NCBI RefSeq assembly: GCF_900636965.1
Contig: NZ_LR134331.1
Span: 2,046,001 to 2,110,000, forward strand
Source of the DNA: Lacticaseibacillus rhamnosus
GTDB taxonomy: Bacteria; Bacillota; Bacilli; Lactobacillales; Lactobacillaceae
Direction of reading: 5' to 3'
Length of the DNA stretch: 64,000 nt
Shown: one piece after another, positions 1 to 7,585 of the stretch
Layout of the letters: every line of letters begins with the position of its first letter
Position numbering within the stretch: position 1 is the first letter of the stretch
Notes under the pieces: generated by a model
What the model was told of the DNA's origin: nothing
What the model saw: the letters and a program-made list of their open reading frames with translations, nothing else
Databases searched by the model: none
Translations under genes and position numbers: made by a program

Positions 1-738
1 TTTGATTGCCTTGTTAACGGCTTTGACAAACGGCTTCTGGCCTTTGTTAATTGCAATCCCGTATGGCTCTTTAGTGAAGGTACCCCCGGTGACAATATAG
101 TTCTTATCCTGTTCTGACATCCCGTATAAAATCCCATTGTCAGTAGTCAAGGCATCACCTTGGCCTGACTTCAAAGCGGTGAACGCCTGCGCATAATCGG
201 CTAACTGCAAGACAGTGGTGTCGGGAGCAGCTTTTTTAACATTATCAACTGAATTGGACCCTTGCACGCCGATAACTTTGGTGCCTTTCTTCAAATCCTT
301 CACTGACTTAATCGGACTGCCTTTTTTAACTAAAAGACTTTGCCCGGCATTGAAGTAAACATCGGAAAAGTCCAGAATCTTTTGGCGCTCCGGGGTAATC
401 GTCATGGTAGCGATCACCGCGTCCAGGTTCCCACCTTTAATCATCGGCACGCGGGTATCACTGGTCACCTGAACCAGCTGGGCGTTTCCTTTTTTGCCTA
501 AAATCTGCTTGGTAATCGCCTTGGCCATATCAACATCAAAGCCTTCAATTTTACCGGTTTTAATGTTCATCAAGCCAAACAGACGGGTATCAGCCTTGAC
601 GCCCCAAATAATCGTATTGGTTGCCTTGGCGTTCGTTAAAATATCACGATCCGCCACACTTTTGCCACAGCTGCTTAACGGTATCATCAATAGTAACAAC
701 ACCAGTGGCAGGAGCATGCGTTTCCACATTTTTGCCAT
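1..738 (-). CDS. Amino-acid ABC transporter substrate-binding lipoprotein (3' end outside window)
   Basis: Extracellular binding protein of a polar amino-acid (glutamine/glutamate type) ABC importer, family SBP_bac_3. The start ATG at 738 follows a GAGGAGGG ribosome binding site. The N terminus has basic residues, a hydrophobic stretch and the lipobox LSSC, so the mature protein should be anchored to the membrane by a lipidated cysteine. Family-typical text follows: IIWGVKADTRLFG, GFDVDMAKAI, MIKGGNLDAVIATMTITPERQKI, DFSDVYFNAGQSLLVKKG and DALTTDN. About 246 codons are visible; the stop lies left of position 1. It lies downstream of glnQ on the same strand, so the two are probably one operon. 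The specific amino acid cannot be told from sequence. Confidence 0.9.
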   Translation of the reverse strand, partial: MAKMWKRMLLPLVLLLLMIPLSSCGKSVADRDILTNAKATNTIIWGVKADTRLFGLMNIKTGKIEGFDVDMAKAITKQILGKKGNAQLVQVTSDTRVPMIKGGNLDAVIATMTITPERQKILDFSDVYFNAGQSLLVKKGSPIKSVKDLKKGTKVIGVQGSNSVDNVKKAAPDTTVLQLADYAQAFTALKSGQGDALTTDNGILYGMSEQDKNYIVTGGTFTKEPYGIAINKGQKPFVKAVNKAIK

Positions 739-753
739 TTTAATGTCCCTCCT

Positions 754-847
754 CGTGAGCGCCAGCCAGCGTGGGTAGAAGCCGGATTGTGTGGTCATTG
801 CGACCAAGGTTCTTACACACAGGTTTCTGGTCGGGAGCCAACGCGTT
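754..847 (-). repeat. Decayed copy of long-hairpin intergenic repeat
   Basis: Between glnQ and the binding-protein gene, the minus strand reads AACGCGTT, then CCAGAAACCTGTGTGTAAG, then AACCTTGG, closely matching the copy at 31377-31493. The right arm (CCGG-TTCTA and GGCGCTCACG) is recognisable, but the inner right arm is lost, so the stem is incomplete. It lies inside an operon, not beside a terminator. Confidence 0.55.
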
Positions 848-931
848 ATCGTAGCGCGAGTCCTCCCGGCGGAAATGTCCCGCCAGCAAACGCCTCATAA
901 CTGGAATCAATCCTCAACTGGTCTTGTCACA

Positions 932-1669
932 CTAATGATTGATAATCTTACTGATAAACTCTTTGGCGCGAGGTTCTTGCGGATCGTCGAAGAACTGGTT
1001 GACATCGGTTGAATCGACTAGAATCTTGCCATCGTCCATAAAGACAATCCGATTGCCAACATGGCGGGCAAATCCCATTTCGTGGGTTACCACTACCATC
1101 GTCATGCCTTGTTCGGCGATCTTCTGCATAACGTCCAGCACATCCCCGATCATTTCCGGATCCAAGGCACTGGTTGGCTCGTCAAACAAGATGGCTTTAG
1201 GCTTCATCGCCAGACTGCGGGCAATGGCCACGCGCTGTTGTTGGCCCCCGGATAACTCACCCGGAAAACTATCCGCCTTACTCTCCAGTCCAACCATCTT
1301 TAGCAGATCGCGGGCTTCCTGTTCAACTTCCGCCTTGTCTCGCTTCAAGACTAAATCAGGGCCTAAAGTGATGTTTTGCAAGACATTCTTATTCGCATAC
1401 AAATTAAAATGCTGAAAGACCATGCCGACATTTTTACGAATCCGGTTCATATCGGTTTTTTTGTCTGCCAAGTCAAAGTCATTGACAATCAATTGTCCGG
1501 AAGTAATTCGTTCAAGACCATTGATGCACCGCAAAACCGTACTTTTACCAGAACCTGAAGGCCCGATAATGGTCACCACCTCACCGCGATCGATGGTTAG
1601 ATTAATATTTTTTAAGGCTTGGAATTTGCCAAAATACTTGTTAACATCGTGAAATTCGATCATAGACAT
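932..1669 (-). CDS. glnQ: Polar amino-acid ABC transporter ATP-binding protein
   Basis: ATPase subunit of an amino-acid importer, 245 residues, the usual length for the GlnQ/ArtP family. Visible motifs are Walker A GPSGSGKST (about residues 36-44), signature LSGGQQQR (about 139), Walker B ILFDEPTSALD (about 160) and the switch histidine in VVTHEM (about 197). The start at 1669 (MSMIEF) has AAGGAGG nine bases upstream. The binding-protein gene follows on the same strand; no permease gene is visible, so it probably lies left of the window. Confidence 0.95.
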   Translation of the reverse strand: MSMIEFHDVNKYFGKFQALKNINLTIDRGEVVTIIGPSGSGKSTVLRCINGLERITSGQLIVNDFDLADKKTDMNRIRKNVGMVFQHFNLYANKNVLQNITLGPDLVLKRDKAEVEQEARDLLKMVGLESKADSFPGELSGGQQQRVAIARSLAMKPKAILFDEPTSALDPEMIGDVLDVMQKIAEQGMTMVVVTHEMGFARHVGNRIVFMDDGKILVDSTDVNQFFDDPQEPRAKEFISKIINH

Positions 1670-1976
1670 GTTCGAGGACCTCCTTGGGTTCGCTTGCTCT
1701 TATCATGGATTTTACAGATAAAATTAATGATACGCAAATATTTCTTTTCAAAAAGTCAAGTTTTATGACCGCCGAATCCGTAAAACTCCCGAAACTCGGG
1801 ATTCCGCACCATCAACGATTTTCGTCGTGACTTACCCGTGAACTCTGATCACCATACGGCACTTTAGTATCGGCCAACTATCAGCATTAAAAAAAGAGCC
1901 GCGAGTTTTAGTGGCACTTTCAAAACTCGCGACTCATATGCATTTTTATTCTTAACCATCTGACAGTAGCGACTAC
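1670..1976. other. Intergenic region upstream of glnQ
   Basis: This stretch of about 300 bp holds the glnQ ribosome binding site and a TTGACT hexamer on the minus strand near 1755-1760 that could be a -35, although no convincing -10 is correctly spaced. It also holds the terminator of the next gene at 1889-1935. No gene is apparent. Confidence 0.4.
1889..1935 (-). terminator. Rho-independent terminator
   Basis: Stem CGCGAGTTTT/AAAACTCGCG with a loop of about 12 nt. On the minus strand it is followed by a U-run (A-run at 1889-1895 on plus). It closes the two-gene membrane-protein operon. Confidence 0.8.
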
Positions 1977-2939
1977 CTACCGCTGATGACGCCGACTTTC
2001 ACGCGTAGGCAACGGCGGTTCTTCCGCGGAAGACGTTGCTTTGTTTTCTGTCACAGAAGTCCGCGCCTCTTCTCGTGTTGGCAAAGTTGCAGGTGTGGCC
2101 GGCTGTTCGCCTTCGCTTGCAGCCGGCGTCTTATCCTGATAGGCCAGCTGCACCGTTAAGCTGTATGGCTGCTTCTCCTTGCGCAAACCACTGCGACCGA
2201 GTAACTTTTGCTCACCGCCAATTAAAAAGACATTGGCGGCGACTAGATGATAATCACGTTGCGCCTCTGCTGCCGGTAACAAACCAACTCGTTCAATGGT
2301 TGCTAGCGGCTTAGCCATCAACGCATTCAAGCCACCGGTGATGATTAGCTCGTGATCCGTGTGCTGCAAATCGAAAAACGGAATTGGAAACGGCGCGCCA
2401 ATAGCTAGAACTGGCTGCTGGGTTTCTTGAGCCACGCGACTAATCGCTTTGTCATCAAGCCCTTGATAATTCAGACTCAAGACTCCCTGTTTGACCAGAC
2501 TGGCAACTAAGTCATCCAAATTGGCTTGCTGTTCAGCCGTCATGGTCACATCCGCCGTCAGCAATTGATCCTGGGTAAACACGCCACTGGCCGGTGCTGC
2601 CCCCAGTTGCGTTTTCAATTCGTTTTCGGCAGCAGTTTTCTTAGCCGAATTACTGCCCAACCACTTCTCAACTGTCGGCGAAATATCAAACCGGGTTGTC
2701 TTATTTGTAAAATAGTATAAGAAGTTTAAGGCAATAAAATACAAAAAGACAACAAACGCCAGCATGAACAATGCACCACGAATTCGAAAATCCGGATACC
2801 GTAAGTTTTGAATGGCGATGTAAAGTAGGTAAAAATTGGCGACAAACGCTATCCACGTGAAGGCTTTTCCTTTTGGCTTGTCAGCAATATTAAAGTAGCC
2901 AAGCACGCGGTTGATAATATCAATTACAGTTAACATCAT
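1977..2939 (-). CDS. Membrane protein of unknown function, two N-terminal TM segments
   Basis: A 320-residue protein with two hydrophobic segments near residues 27-45 and 55-77. A soluble region of about 220 residues follows, ending in a low-complexity Pro/Thr/Glu/Ser-rich tail with basic residues (SRRHQR end). I recognise no enzyme motif. It resembles membrane proteins seen only in lactobacilli and carried in databases as a domain of unknown function, but I cannot name the family with certainty. ATG codons occur at residues 1 and 2. It sits 17 bp downstream of the Ser/Thr-rich protein gene and is followed by a terminator, so the two form one transcription unit and may act together at the cell surface. 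Confidence 0.75.
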   Translation of the reverse strand: MMLTVIDIINRVLGYFNIADKPKGKAFTWIAFVANFYLLYIAIQNLRYPDFRIRGALFMLAFVVFLYFIALNFLYYFTNKTTRFDISPTVEKWLGSNSAKKTAAENELKTQLGAAPASGVFTQDQLLTADVTMTAEQQANLDDLVASLVKQGVLSLNYQGLDDKAISRVAQETQQPVLAIGAPFPIPFFDLQHTDHELIITGGLNALMAKPLATIERVGLLPAAEAQRDYHLVAANVFLIGGEQKLLGRSGLRKEKQPYSLTVQLAYQDKTPAASEGEQPATPATLPTREEARTSVTENKATSSAEEPPLPTRESRRHQR

Positions 2940-2956
2940 CTCATCCTTTCCGCGGC

Positions 2957-3400
2957 TTATTGACCGCCACTGCTGGTGGTATCAGTCTCTTGGCCATTAT
3001 CAGTACCAGTTTGATCGGATGCTTGGTCGTCACTGGTCGTGGTGCTGCTTGGCGTTGAAGTGGAAACCGTTGATGCGGTCGAAGCGCTCGGCGTTGAAGT
3101 AGAAGCCTCGGTGCTCGTTGTTTCTTTTTCACCAGATGGATGACTCGCCTGTACCTGCGACTGACTTGCTGCAGCTGGCTGCGAAGTTGATGTTTGACTT
3201 GGCTCAGCTTTTGAAGACGCTGATTGCGCAGCCCGTGAAGCCGATTCGGATTTTATTTTTGAAACCAATTCACTTTGTTCGGTTGCCGATTTTGGTTGAT
3301 TGACCGGATTAATCGTATTCACAATATTATAGGCACTAATCAGGACAATGAGCGAAACAATGGCAGTCGGCGGTAATAATGGCGGTGTTCGATAAGCCAT
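2957..3400 (-). CDS. Membrane-anchored Ser/Thr-rich protein
   Basis: A 147-residue protein. A short N-terminal segment with one hydrophobic helix (about residues 10-28, VSLIVLISAYNIV) is followed by about 110 residues made almost wholly of Ser, Thr, Ala, Gln and Pro. That is the composition of an extended, possibly glycosylated, extracellular stalk. No sortase motif is present, so the N-terminal helix is the likely anchor. The start ATG at 3400 was chosen because AAAGGAG lies eight bases upstream; an upstream in-frame ATG at 3418 lacks such a site. It is probably co-transcribed with the next membrane-protein gene. Function unknown. Confidence 0.7.
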   Translation of the reverse strand: MAYRTPPLLPPTAIVSLIVLISAYNIVNTINPVNQPKSATEQSELVSKIKSESASRAAQSASSKAEPSQTSTSQPAAASQSQVQASHPSGEKETTSTEASTSTPSASTASTVSTSTPSSTTTSDDQASDQTGTDNGQETDTTSSGGQ

Positions 3401-3589
3401 GAAGCCAGCTCCTTTCATTCATCGATTCATTTTACCCTAAAAACAGCCCGAAGCATCTTAAGTTACCGCTAAAATTATACGACATTCTAAGCAGCAGCCA
3501 AAACGGCTAGCGAAAACCGCTGCTTTGAACTATCTTTACCAACATCTATCGCCTGCATGGAAAAGGCAGTTGGTAAATAAACGAAACGA

Positions 3590-3610
3590 CATCAGATAAT
3601 TGATCTGATG
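3590..3610 (-). terminator. Weak hairpin downstream of zur
   Basis: A perfect 8-bp stem CATCAGAT/ATCTGATG with a 5-nt loop, about 45 bp past the zur stop codon. On the minus strand it is followed by TCGTTTCGTTTATT, only moderately U-rich, so its terminator activity is uncertain. Confidence 0.45.
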
Positions 3611-3656
3611 CCGCCTCATTTAGTCGTACCGTTAAATTTTTTTCACAGCGCTTCAG

Positions 3657-4109
3657 CTACCGATTAGCGTTTTTCAAGCGATCAGCATGTTCTTGACACG
3701 CTGCGCATAAGCCGTAGAGTTCAAAATTATGGCTCTGAATCTTAGCGCCGGGTACCTGTTCTTCAAAATAATTCAAGGGACACATTTTTAATTCGATCAC
3801 TTTGCCGCAGTTGGTACAAATAAAATGATGGTGGTGCGGATGTTGAAAGTCGCACTGAAGCTTAACGACAATTTGATCGTCTTCCATACGGCTTTCAACG
3901 ATACCCATTTCAATGAACGACTTCACGTTGCGGTAAATCGTATCATGCGACACCCCTGGAAATTGCGTGCGCATATACCGATCGAGAATCGTCACCGCTG
4001 TGTACCGATGCTGATTTCTACCTAAATAATCAACCATCGATTCACGCTGCTTGGTGACGCGGTAGCCATGCTGTTTTAACTGCTTCAAAGCAATCGCTGT
4101 GTTATCCAT
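3657..4109 (-). CDS. zur: Zur-type Fur-family zinc-responsive repressor
   Basis: A 150-residue Fur-family DNA-binding protein. It has an N-terminal winged helix (about residues 10-85, including VSHDTIYRNV) and a metal-binding dimerisation half with HPHHHHFICTNCGK. The structural zinc site is CTNC (98, 101) plus CAAC (135, 138). The C-terminal text CP, then HNFELYGLC, resembles what I recall of Bacillus subtilis Zur more than PerR or Fur. The assignment is strengthened by a Zur-like box (4159-4177) in the divergent intergenic region. By family knowledge, Zur with zinc represses zinc-uptake genes and substitute zinc-free proteins. Autoregulation is plausible because the box lies about 50 bp upstream of the start. 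PerR or Fur specificity cannot be excluded by sequence alone. Confidence 0.85.
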   Translation of the reverse strand: MDNTAIALKQLKQHGYRVTKQRESMVDYLGRNQHRYTAVTILDRYMRTQFPGVSHDTIYRNVKSFIEMGIVESRMEDDQIVVKLQCDFQHPHHHHFICTNCGKVIELKMCPLNYFEEQVPGAKIQSHNFELYGLCAACQEHADRLKNANR

Positions 4110-4125
4110 AAGAGGCTCCTTTGGC

Positions 4126-4154
4126 TTGACACTTGAATTCTAGACGTGTATTCT
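4126..4154 (+). promoter_or_regulatory. SigmaA promoter for the 37-aa basic peptide gene
   Basis: A consensus -35 TTGACA (4126-4131), a 17-bp spacer and -10 TATTCT (4149-4154) on the plus strand. It reads towards the small ORF at 4218, and the Zur-like box begins just downstream of the -10. Confidence 0.75.
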
Positions 4155-4158
4155 ATCA

Positions 4159-4177
4159 AATCGTACTGGTTACGATT
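4159..4177. promoter_or_regulatory. Zur-like operator
   Basis: A perfect inverted repeat AATCGTA-N5-TACGATT centred at 4168. The recalled Bacillus Zur box is TCGTAAT-N-ATTACGA; this site keeps its outer half-sites and overall spacing and differs only at two central bases. It starts 5 bp after the -10 of the plus-strand promoter, over the expected transcription start, a repressing position. It also lies upstream of zur on the other strand. Confidence 0.7.
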
Positions 4178-4217
4178 AGCAACTTACAGTGTATCACGCC
4201 TGATAGGAGGAAGCAAC

Positions 4218-4331
4218 ATGGCTGAAAAAACCGATTACGCATCTGCTGCACGCCGTCTCAAAAGTAAAAACCCCAAAACCCGTTCACGAGCAAAACGGGT
4301 TATCAAGGCAGTTAAGAAAACGACAAAATAA
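4218..4331 (+). CDS. Small highly basic protein (37 aa), probably Zur-controlled
   Basis: A 37-codon gene starting at the ATG at 4218, with AGGAGG eight bases upstream. It has its own consensus promoter and a strong terminator 60 bp past the stop, so it is very likely a real gene despite its size. The product starts MAEKTDYASAARRLKSK and is rich in Lys, Arg, Ala and Ser (about one third basic), with no Cys or transmembrane helix. It resembles small nucleic-acid or ribosome-associated peptides in composition only. It is not a ribosomal protein I recognise, and it lacks the Cys pairs of L33, L36 or S14. Function unknown. The Zur-like box suggests expression under zinc limitation. Confidence 0.75.
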   Translation: MAEKTDYASAARRLKSKNPKTRSRAKRVIKAVKKTTK

Positions 4332-4389
4332 CAATCAGAACGGCACCTTATTGTCGCTGCCATGTCGAAAATTGTAAAATAAAAACGTT

Positions 4390-4431
4390 AAAGGCCTCTA
4401 ACGACAAGATTTTTGTCATTAGAGGCCTTTT
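4390..4431 (+). terminator. Strong terminator after the 37-aa gene
   Basis: Stem AAAGGCCTCTAA/TTAGAGGCCTTT, extended by a CGACAA/TTGTCA inner stem, with T-runs on both strands. It probably works in both directions and also ends the kinase-like transcript region. Confidence 0.85.
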
Positions 4432-4532
4432 AGTGCTGCCATCAAGCATTTTATCGACACATTACCGGTCTACTAGACATTTCACAAAATGAATCGCGAT
4501 AATTCTCGACCAGGGTTCTTTTTGCCACCACG

Positions 4533-5135
4533 TCACTTCTGTTCGGTGTCGACCGACAAAAAGCCACAACTTTTAAGCGCCAAGTCCTTCATGAACCGGT
4601 CAATTTGCTGTCGCGCTTCATCCCAACGATCATTTTTAATGACTGTCGCAAACGGTTTAAGTTCATCAGGCAAGGTTAAGTCGCGTTTGTATTCAGGGCT
4701 TTTCAATCGCGCTGCCACCATGTTCGGCTCATCTCCTCGACCAAGCAGGCGATCTTTCAAAACCGTGGGATCGTCAATGGTCAGAAACAAAACGACGACT
4801 TCTTTTGGCAGCTCACGAACATACGTAATCGCGCCTTTGGTATCCAAAACGATGCTTAGGAAGGGATGCTTAGCCCAGTTCTTCTCCAGCGACTCATGTG
4901 ATGACCCATATTCATAGCCGGCATAAGTGACTTTTTCAATAAAATGCTTAGTCGCAAAACTTGCCGGTGTCTCAAAATAATAATCAACCCCGTTTTGTTC
5001 TCCAGTCCGCGGTGGCCGCGTTGTGTGAGTCATCACCCGATGAATTCGGTAGTTGTCGCGCAGATACGCGCTCACCGTTGTTTTACCAGTCCCTGTTGCC
5101 CCTGTGATCACAATCAACTTATGCGCAGCCTTCAT
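4533..5135 (-). CDS. Guanylate kinase-like nucleotide kinase (paralogue)
   Basis: A 200-residue P-loop kinase of the guanylate kinase family. The P-loop GATGTGKT lies at about residues 12-19, followed by the family text THTTRPPRTGEQNGVDYYF and GYEYGSSHESL, which resembles the GMP-binding region (typical enzymes have TTRxPRxGE and YG). The housekeeping gmk would be expected elsewhere beside rpoZ, and no such context is seen here, so I read this as a second, accessory member. Its substrate could be GMP or another nucleotide. AAGGAGG lies upstream of the ATG at 5135. It probably forms its own unit. Confidence 0.8.
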   Translation of the reverse strand: MKAAHKLIVITGATGTGKTTVSAYLRDNYRIHRVMTHTTRPPRTGEQNGVDYYFETPASFATKHFIEKVTYAGYEYGSSHESLEKNWAKHPFLSIVLDTKGAITYVRELPKEVVVLFLTIDDPTVLKDRLLGRGDEPNMVAARLKSPEYKRDLTLPDELKPFATVIKNDRWDEARQQIDRFMKDLALKSCGFLSVDTEQK

Positions 5136-5244
5136 GAGCAGCCTCCTTAAATGATTGCCTCGATTGTACCAAACCTACGCCGATTCGTCAGCTCAAAATC
5201 AACGACCCTTGCGCTTTGATGCCAAACTCGCTGACCGGGTTCAC

Positions 5245-5652
5245 TTACGTCAAATCCTGGTAAAAAGCAATCACACCAACTTTACTACTTTGAACAAAGC
5301 CAATATTTTCGTAAAAGGCGCGAGTTTGGGGCTGATCATCGGTTAAAAGGACCCGCTGACGAACCTGTGGAAATTGATCTACTAATGCGTCTACCAATTG
5401 CCGCCCGATCCCCTGCCGTTGATAACTGGGCAAAACGAGTAAATCCTGAATAAATAAAATCGTCTCACCATCGCCAACTGCCCGAATCAAACCAACTAAC
5501 TGATCGCCATCATAAGCCCCCAGCACGCTTAACGATTGCGCTATCGCCCGCTCAAGTTTCTTCGGATCTCGCGTGTACATGTTCCAACCGACCGCTTGAT
5601 AAAGGGCAAGCACATCTGCCTGATTTAACTGACGCTGATCAATTTTAATCAT
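5245..5652 (-). CDS. GNAT-family N-acetyltransferase
   Basis: A 135-residue GNAT acetyltransferase. The acetyl-CoA binding motif A is visible as LLVLPSYQRQGIGRQLVDAL (Q/R-x-x-G-x-G/A), with the C-terminal FYENIGFVQ segment typical of the fold. The ATG at 5652 is preceded by GGAGGAGG; a longer in-frame extension to 5727 has no such site. It lies about 100 bp downstream of the start side of the kinase-like gene. The substrate cannot be predicted; similar small GNAT proteins acetylate amines or protein N termini. Confidence 0.88.
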   Translation of the reverse strand: MIKIDQRQLNQADVLALYQAVGWNMYTRDPKKLERAIAQSLSVLGAYDGDQLVGLIRAVGDGETILFIQDLLVLPSYQRQGIGRQLVDALVDQFPQVRQRVLLTDDQPQTRAFYENIGFVQSSKVGVIAFYQDLT

Positions 5653-5763
5653 AATAAACCTCCTCCTGAATCTCCACCGCCATGCTACGTTGATGAACGC
5701 TTTAATGAGTTCTATTGTCGCATACATTCATACTCAATGGATATGTTCAGGCTCGCGTAATCG

Positions 5764-5824
5764 TAACGCGCTCACAGTCGCAGCAATCTGCGTGTAAGGA
5801 CCTTGGTTGCAATGGCCAAAGCCT
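5764..5824 (+). repeat. Half copy of long-hairpin repeat
   Basis: The first 40 bases (5764-5803) are identical to 5901-5940, a perfect direct repeat with period 137. After the GTGTAAGGACCT core, only a short TTGG...CCAA hairpin follows and the right arm is missing, so this is a truncated or internally deleted copy. Confidence 0.75.
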
Positions 5825-5900
5825 ATTTGACTTCAGAAAGTAGCTAGTAGGCAGTAAAGTTTCTTATTTAGGCAATTAAGAGAGCTGACATTGCGTTCTA

Positions 5901-6020
5901 TAACGCGCTCACAGTCGCAGCAATCTGCGTGTAAGGACCTCTAGTCTAAATGGCCAGAGACCAGCCATTTAGGCTAGAGGCCACTTACACTCCGATTGCT
6001 AACCGCGCCGGTTCGCGCTT
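5901..6020 (+). repeat. Full-length long-hairpin repeat
   Basis: About 120 bp folding into one near-perfect hairpin. Paired segments run from the outside in as AACGCG/CGCGCTT, AGCAATC/GATTGCT, GTGTAAG/CTTACAC, CCTCTAG/CTAGAGG and TAAATGGC/GCCATTTA. It abuts the U-tract of the P60-gene terminator (6024-6054). It shares the core and architecture with 31377-31493, although most arm bases differ. Confidence 0.8.
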
Positions 6021-6023
6021 ACT

Positions 6024-6054
6024 AAAAAAGACCGGTCACCATGACCGATCTTTT
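6024..6054 (-). terminator. Terminator of the NlpC/P60 gene
   Basis: Stem AGACCGGTCA/TGACCGATCT with one mismatch, followed on the minus strand by U6. It lies about 30 bp past the stop codon at 6085. Confidence 0.8.
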
Positions 6055-6084
6055 AGTTACTATTTGCAGGATGTGAACGATAAA

Positions 6085-7284
6085 TTAGAGACGACGGCCA
6101 AAGCTTGCTGCAAAGTAAGCAACACTTTGAACCGTAACGTTTTGTCCTGGCTCCGGTGCGTGGATGTACTGGCCGTTACCGATATAAACGCCAACGTGAT
6201 AAGCATTACCAACGCTACCCCAGAAGACCAAGTCGCCAGCCTGGAGATCGGAAACCGAAACATATGAGCCAAGTGTGCTTTGCGCCTGAGAGGTACGTGG
6301 CAGGCTAATTCCGGCTTCTTTAGCTGCGTAATAGATTAAGCCTGAGCAGTCAAACCCAGCAGGTGATGTGCCGGCGTAAACATACGGTACGCCGAGGTAT
6401 TTAGCGGCGTTACCGGCGATGCTGCCACCGGAAACGGAAACTGTGCTGCTTCCAGCTGAAGCGGGAGCCTGAGAAGATGCAGCTTTACTAGAGCCGAGAC
6501 TATTTGAAGAAGCGGTTGTGCTAGAGGAAGCAGAAGTGCTTGATGCGCTAGCGGTGGAACTAGCAACGGCTGTCACTGCTTTTTGAGCCGCCTCAGCTTT
6601 GGCAGCTTCATCAGCGGCCATGGCTGCCAGCTTTTCTTTGTTAGCATCAATCGTTTGTTGAGCATCGGCAGCTGCCTTATCAGCATCCGCCTTTAAGCCA
6701 TCAATCTTGGCTTTATCACTTTCAAGCTGGCTCTTGGTTGCAACCAGGTTCTTTTGGTTAGCTTCCTGAGCGGCTTTCAGGTTTTTAACCTTGGCTTCGG
6801 AATCTTTAACGGCTTGCAAAGCTTCAGCGCTCGCTTGACTCAACTTGCTAACTGTCAATGACCGGCCGACAAGATCCGTCAGACTGTCGGAATTCAAAAT
6901 AAAGTCAAAATAGACATTGCCAGTAACCGAGTCGCCGGCACGCTTTTGCAGAGAGATCAGCTGATCTTTCAAGTTGCTCTTACGCTTGCTGACTTCCTGA
7001 TTGGCTTTTGTCAGTTGTGATGCGAAATCAGCGATCTTGGCCTGACTGTCCTTGATCTTGGCTTCGGCATCCTGAATCGCCAGAACCTTATTGGAAACCT
7101 CGTTGTTCAGTTTGGCGCTTTTTTCGTTGGCAGCCTGAACCTGTTTCAACAAATCGTCATTTTGCGCTTGCAGGCTCGCTTTGTCGTCTGCCGCATGAAC
7201 GGTTGTTGCCGCGAAACCCGAAACCCCAACACCGGCTAATGTTGCAACCGTGATGGCACCCGTAACCAATTGCTTTAATCTCAT
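6085..7284 (-). CDS. Secreted NlpC/P60 peptidoglycan hydrolase with coiled-coil stalk
   Basis: A 399-residue exported wall hydrolase. The signal peptide ends near residue 31 (TTVHA, then ADDK). A long heptad-rich coiled coil runs from about 33 to 230, a Ser/Thr/Ala linker from about 235 to 285, and the NlpC/P60 domain from about 287 to 399. The catalytic Cys is in FDCSGLIYY (about 313), His in YHVGVYIG (about 363) and the third polar residue, His, in YIHAP (about 375). By family knowledge such enzymes cut gamma-D-Glu-diamino-acid bonds in stem peptides and act in septation; the p75/P60 proteins of this group are examples. The ATG at 7284 has a GGAG site. A WalR-type box lies upstream, pointing to control by WalRK. 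Confidence 0.93.
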   Translation of the reverse strand: MRLKQLVTGAITVATLAGVGVSGFAATTVHAADDKASLQAQNDDLLKQVQAANEKSAKLNNEVSNKVLAIQDAEAKIKDSQAKIADFASQLTKANQEVSKRKSNLKDQLISLQKRAGDSVTGNVYFDFILNSDSLTDLVGRSLTVSKLSQASAEALQAVKDSEAKVKNLKAAQEANQKNLVATKSQLESDKAKIDGLKADADKAAADAQQTIDANKEKLAAMAADEAAKAEAAQKAVTAVASSTASASSTSASSSTTASSNSLGSSKAASSQAPASAGSSTVSVSGGSIAGNAAKYLGVPYVYAGTSPAGFDCSGLIYYAAKEAGISLPRTSQAQSTLGSYVSVSDLQAGDLVFWGSVGNAYHVGVYIGNGQYIHAPEPGQNVTVQSVAYFAASFGRRL

Positions 7285-7339
7285 TTTATCGCCACTCCTG
7301 CTCTCATTTTGTTCACAAGGTTCACACTAACACTGAACT

Positions 7340-7356
7340 GTTACAAACTCGTTACA
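7340..7356 (-). promoter_or_regulatory. WalR (YycF) operator
   Basis: The minus strand reads TGTAAC-GAGTT-TGTAAC, a perfect match to the WalR consensus TGTWAH-N5-TGTWAH, 56 bp upstream of the start codon of the NlpC/P60 wall hydrolase. Wall hydrolases are the classic WalRK regulon. Confidence 0.75.
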
Positions 7357-7458
7357 GGGTGGTTACCATCAGAATACTTTTGCGATTACTTCAGCAGCAC
7401 TTTATGATCATTTTAATAACCATTTTATTTCTAAGTTATATTTACGTTTTTAAATTTA

Positions 7459-7497
7459 AAAAAGTCAGGAATAAAAGCGGCTCTTTACTCCTGACTT
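7459..7497 (-). terminator. Terminator of tyrS
   Basis: Imperfect stem AAGTCAGGAATAAAAG/CTTTACTCCTGACTT. On the minus strand it is followed by a U-rich stretch (TTTTTTTAAATTT). It lies about 90 bp past the tyrS stop. Confidence 0.75.
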
Positions 7498-7585
7498 CCT
7501 GCTTATTTTGTCATTTAATGCTAACCGGATTGAAACTAGCCGCGACTCGCTACCTAGCTTCATTCATCGTCTCACCGTAACCGAA

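Noticed and set aside
3590-3610. Zur or Fur operator at the CATCAGAT palindrome
   Set aside because: The sequence does not resemble the Zur or Fur boxes and it lies after the zur stop, so a weak terminator is likelier.
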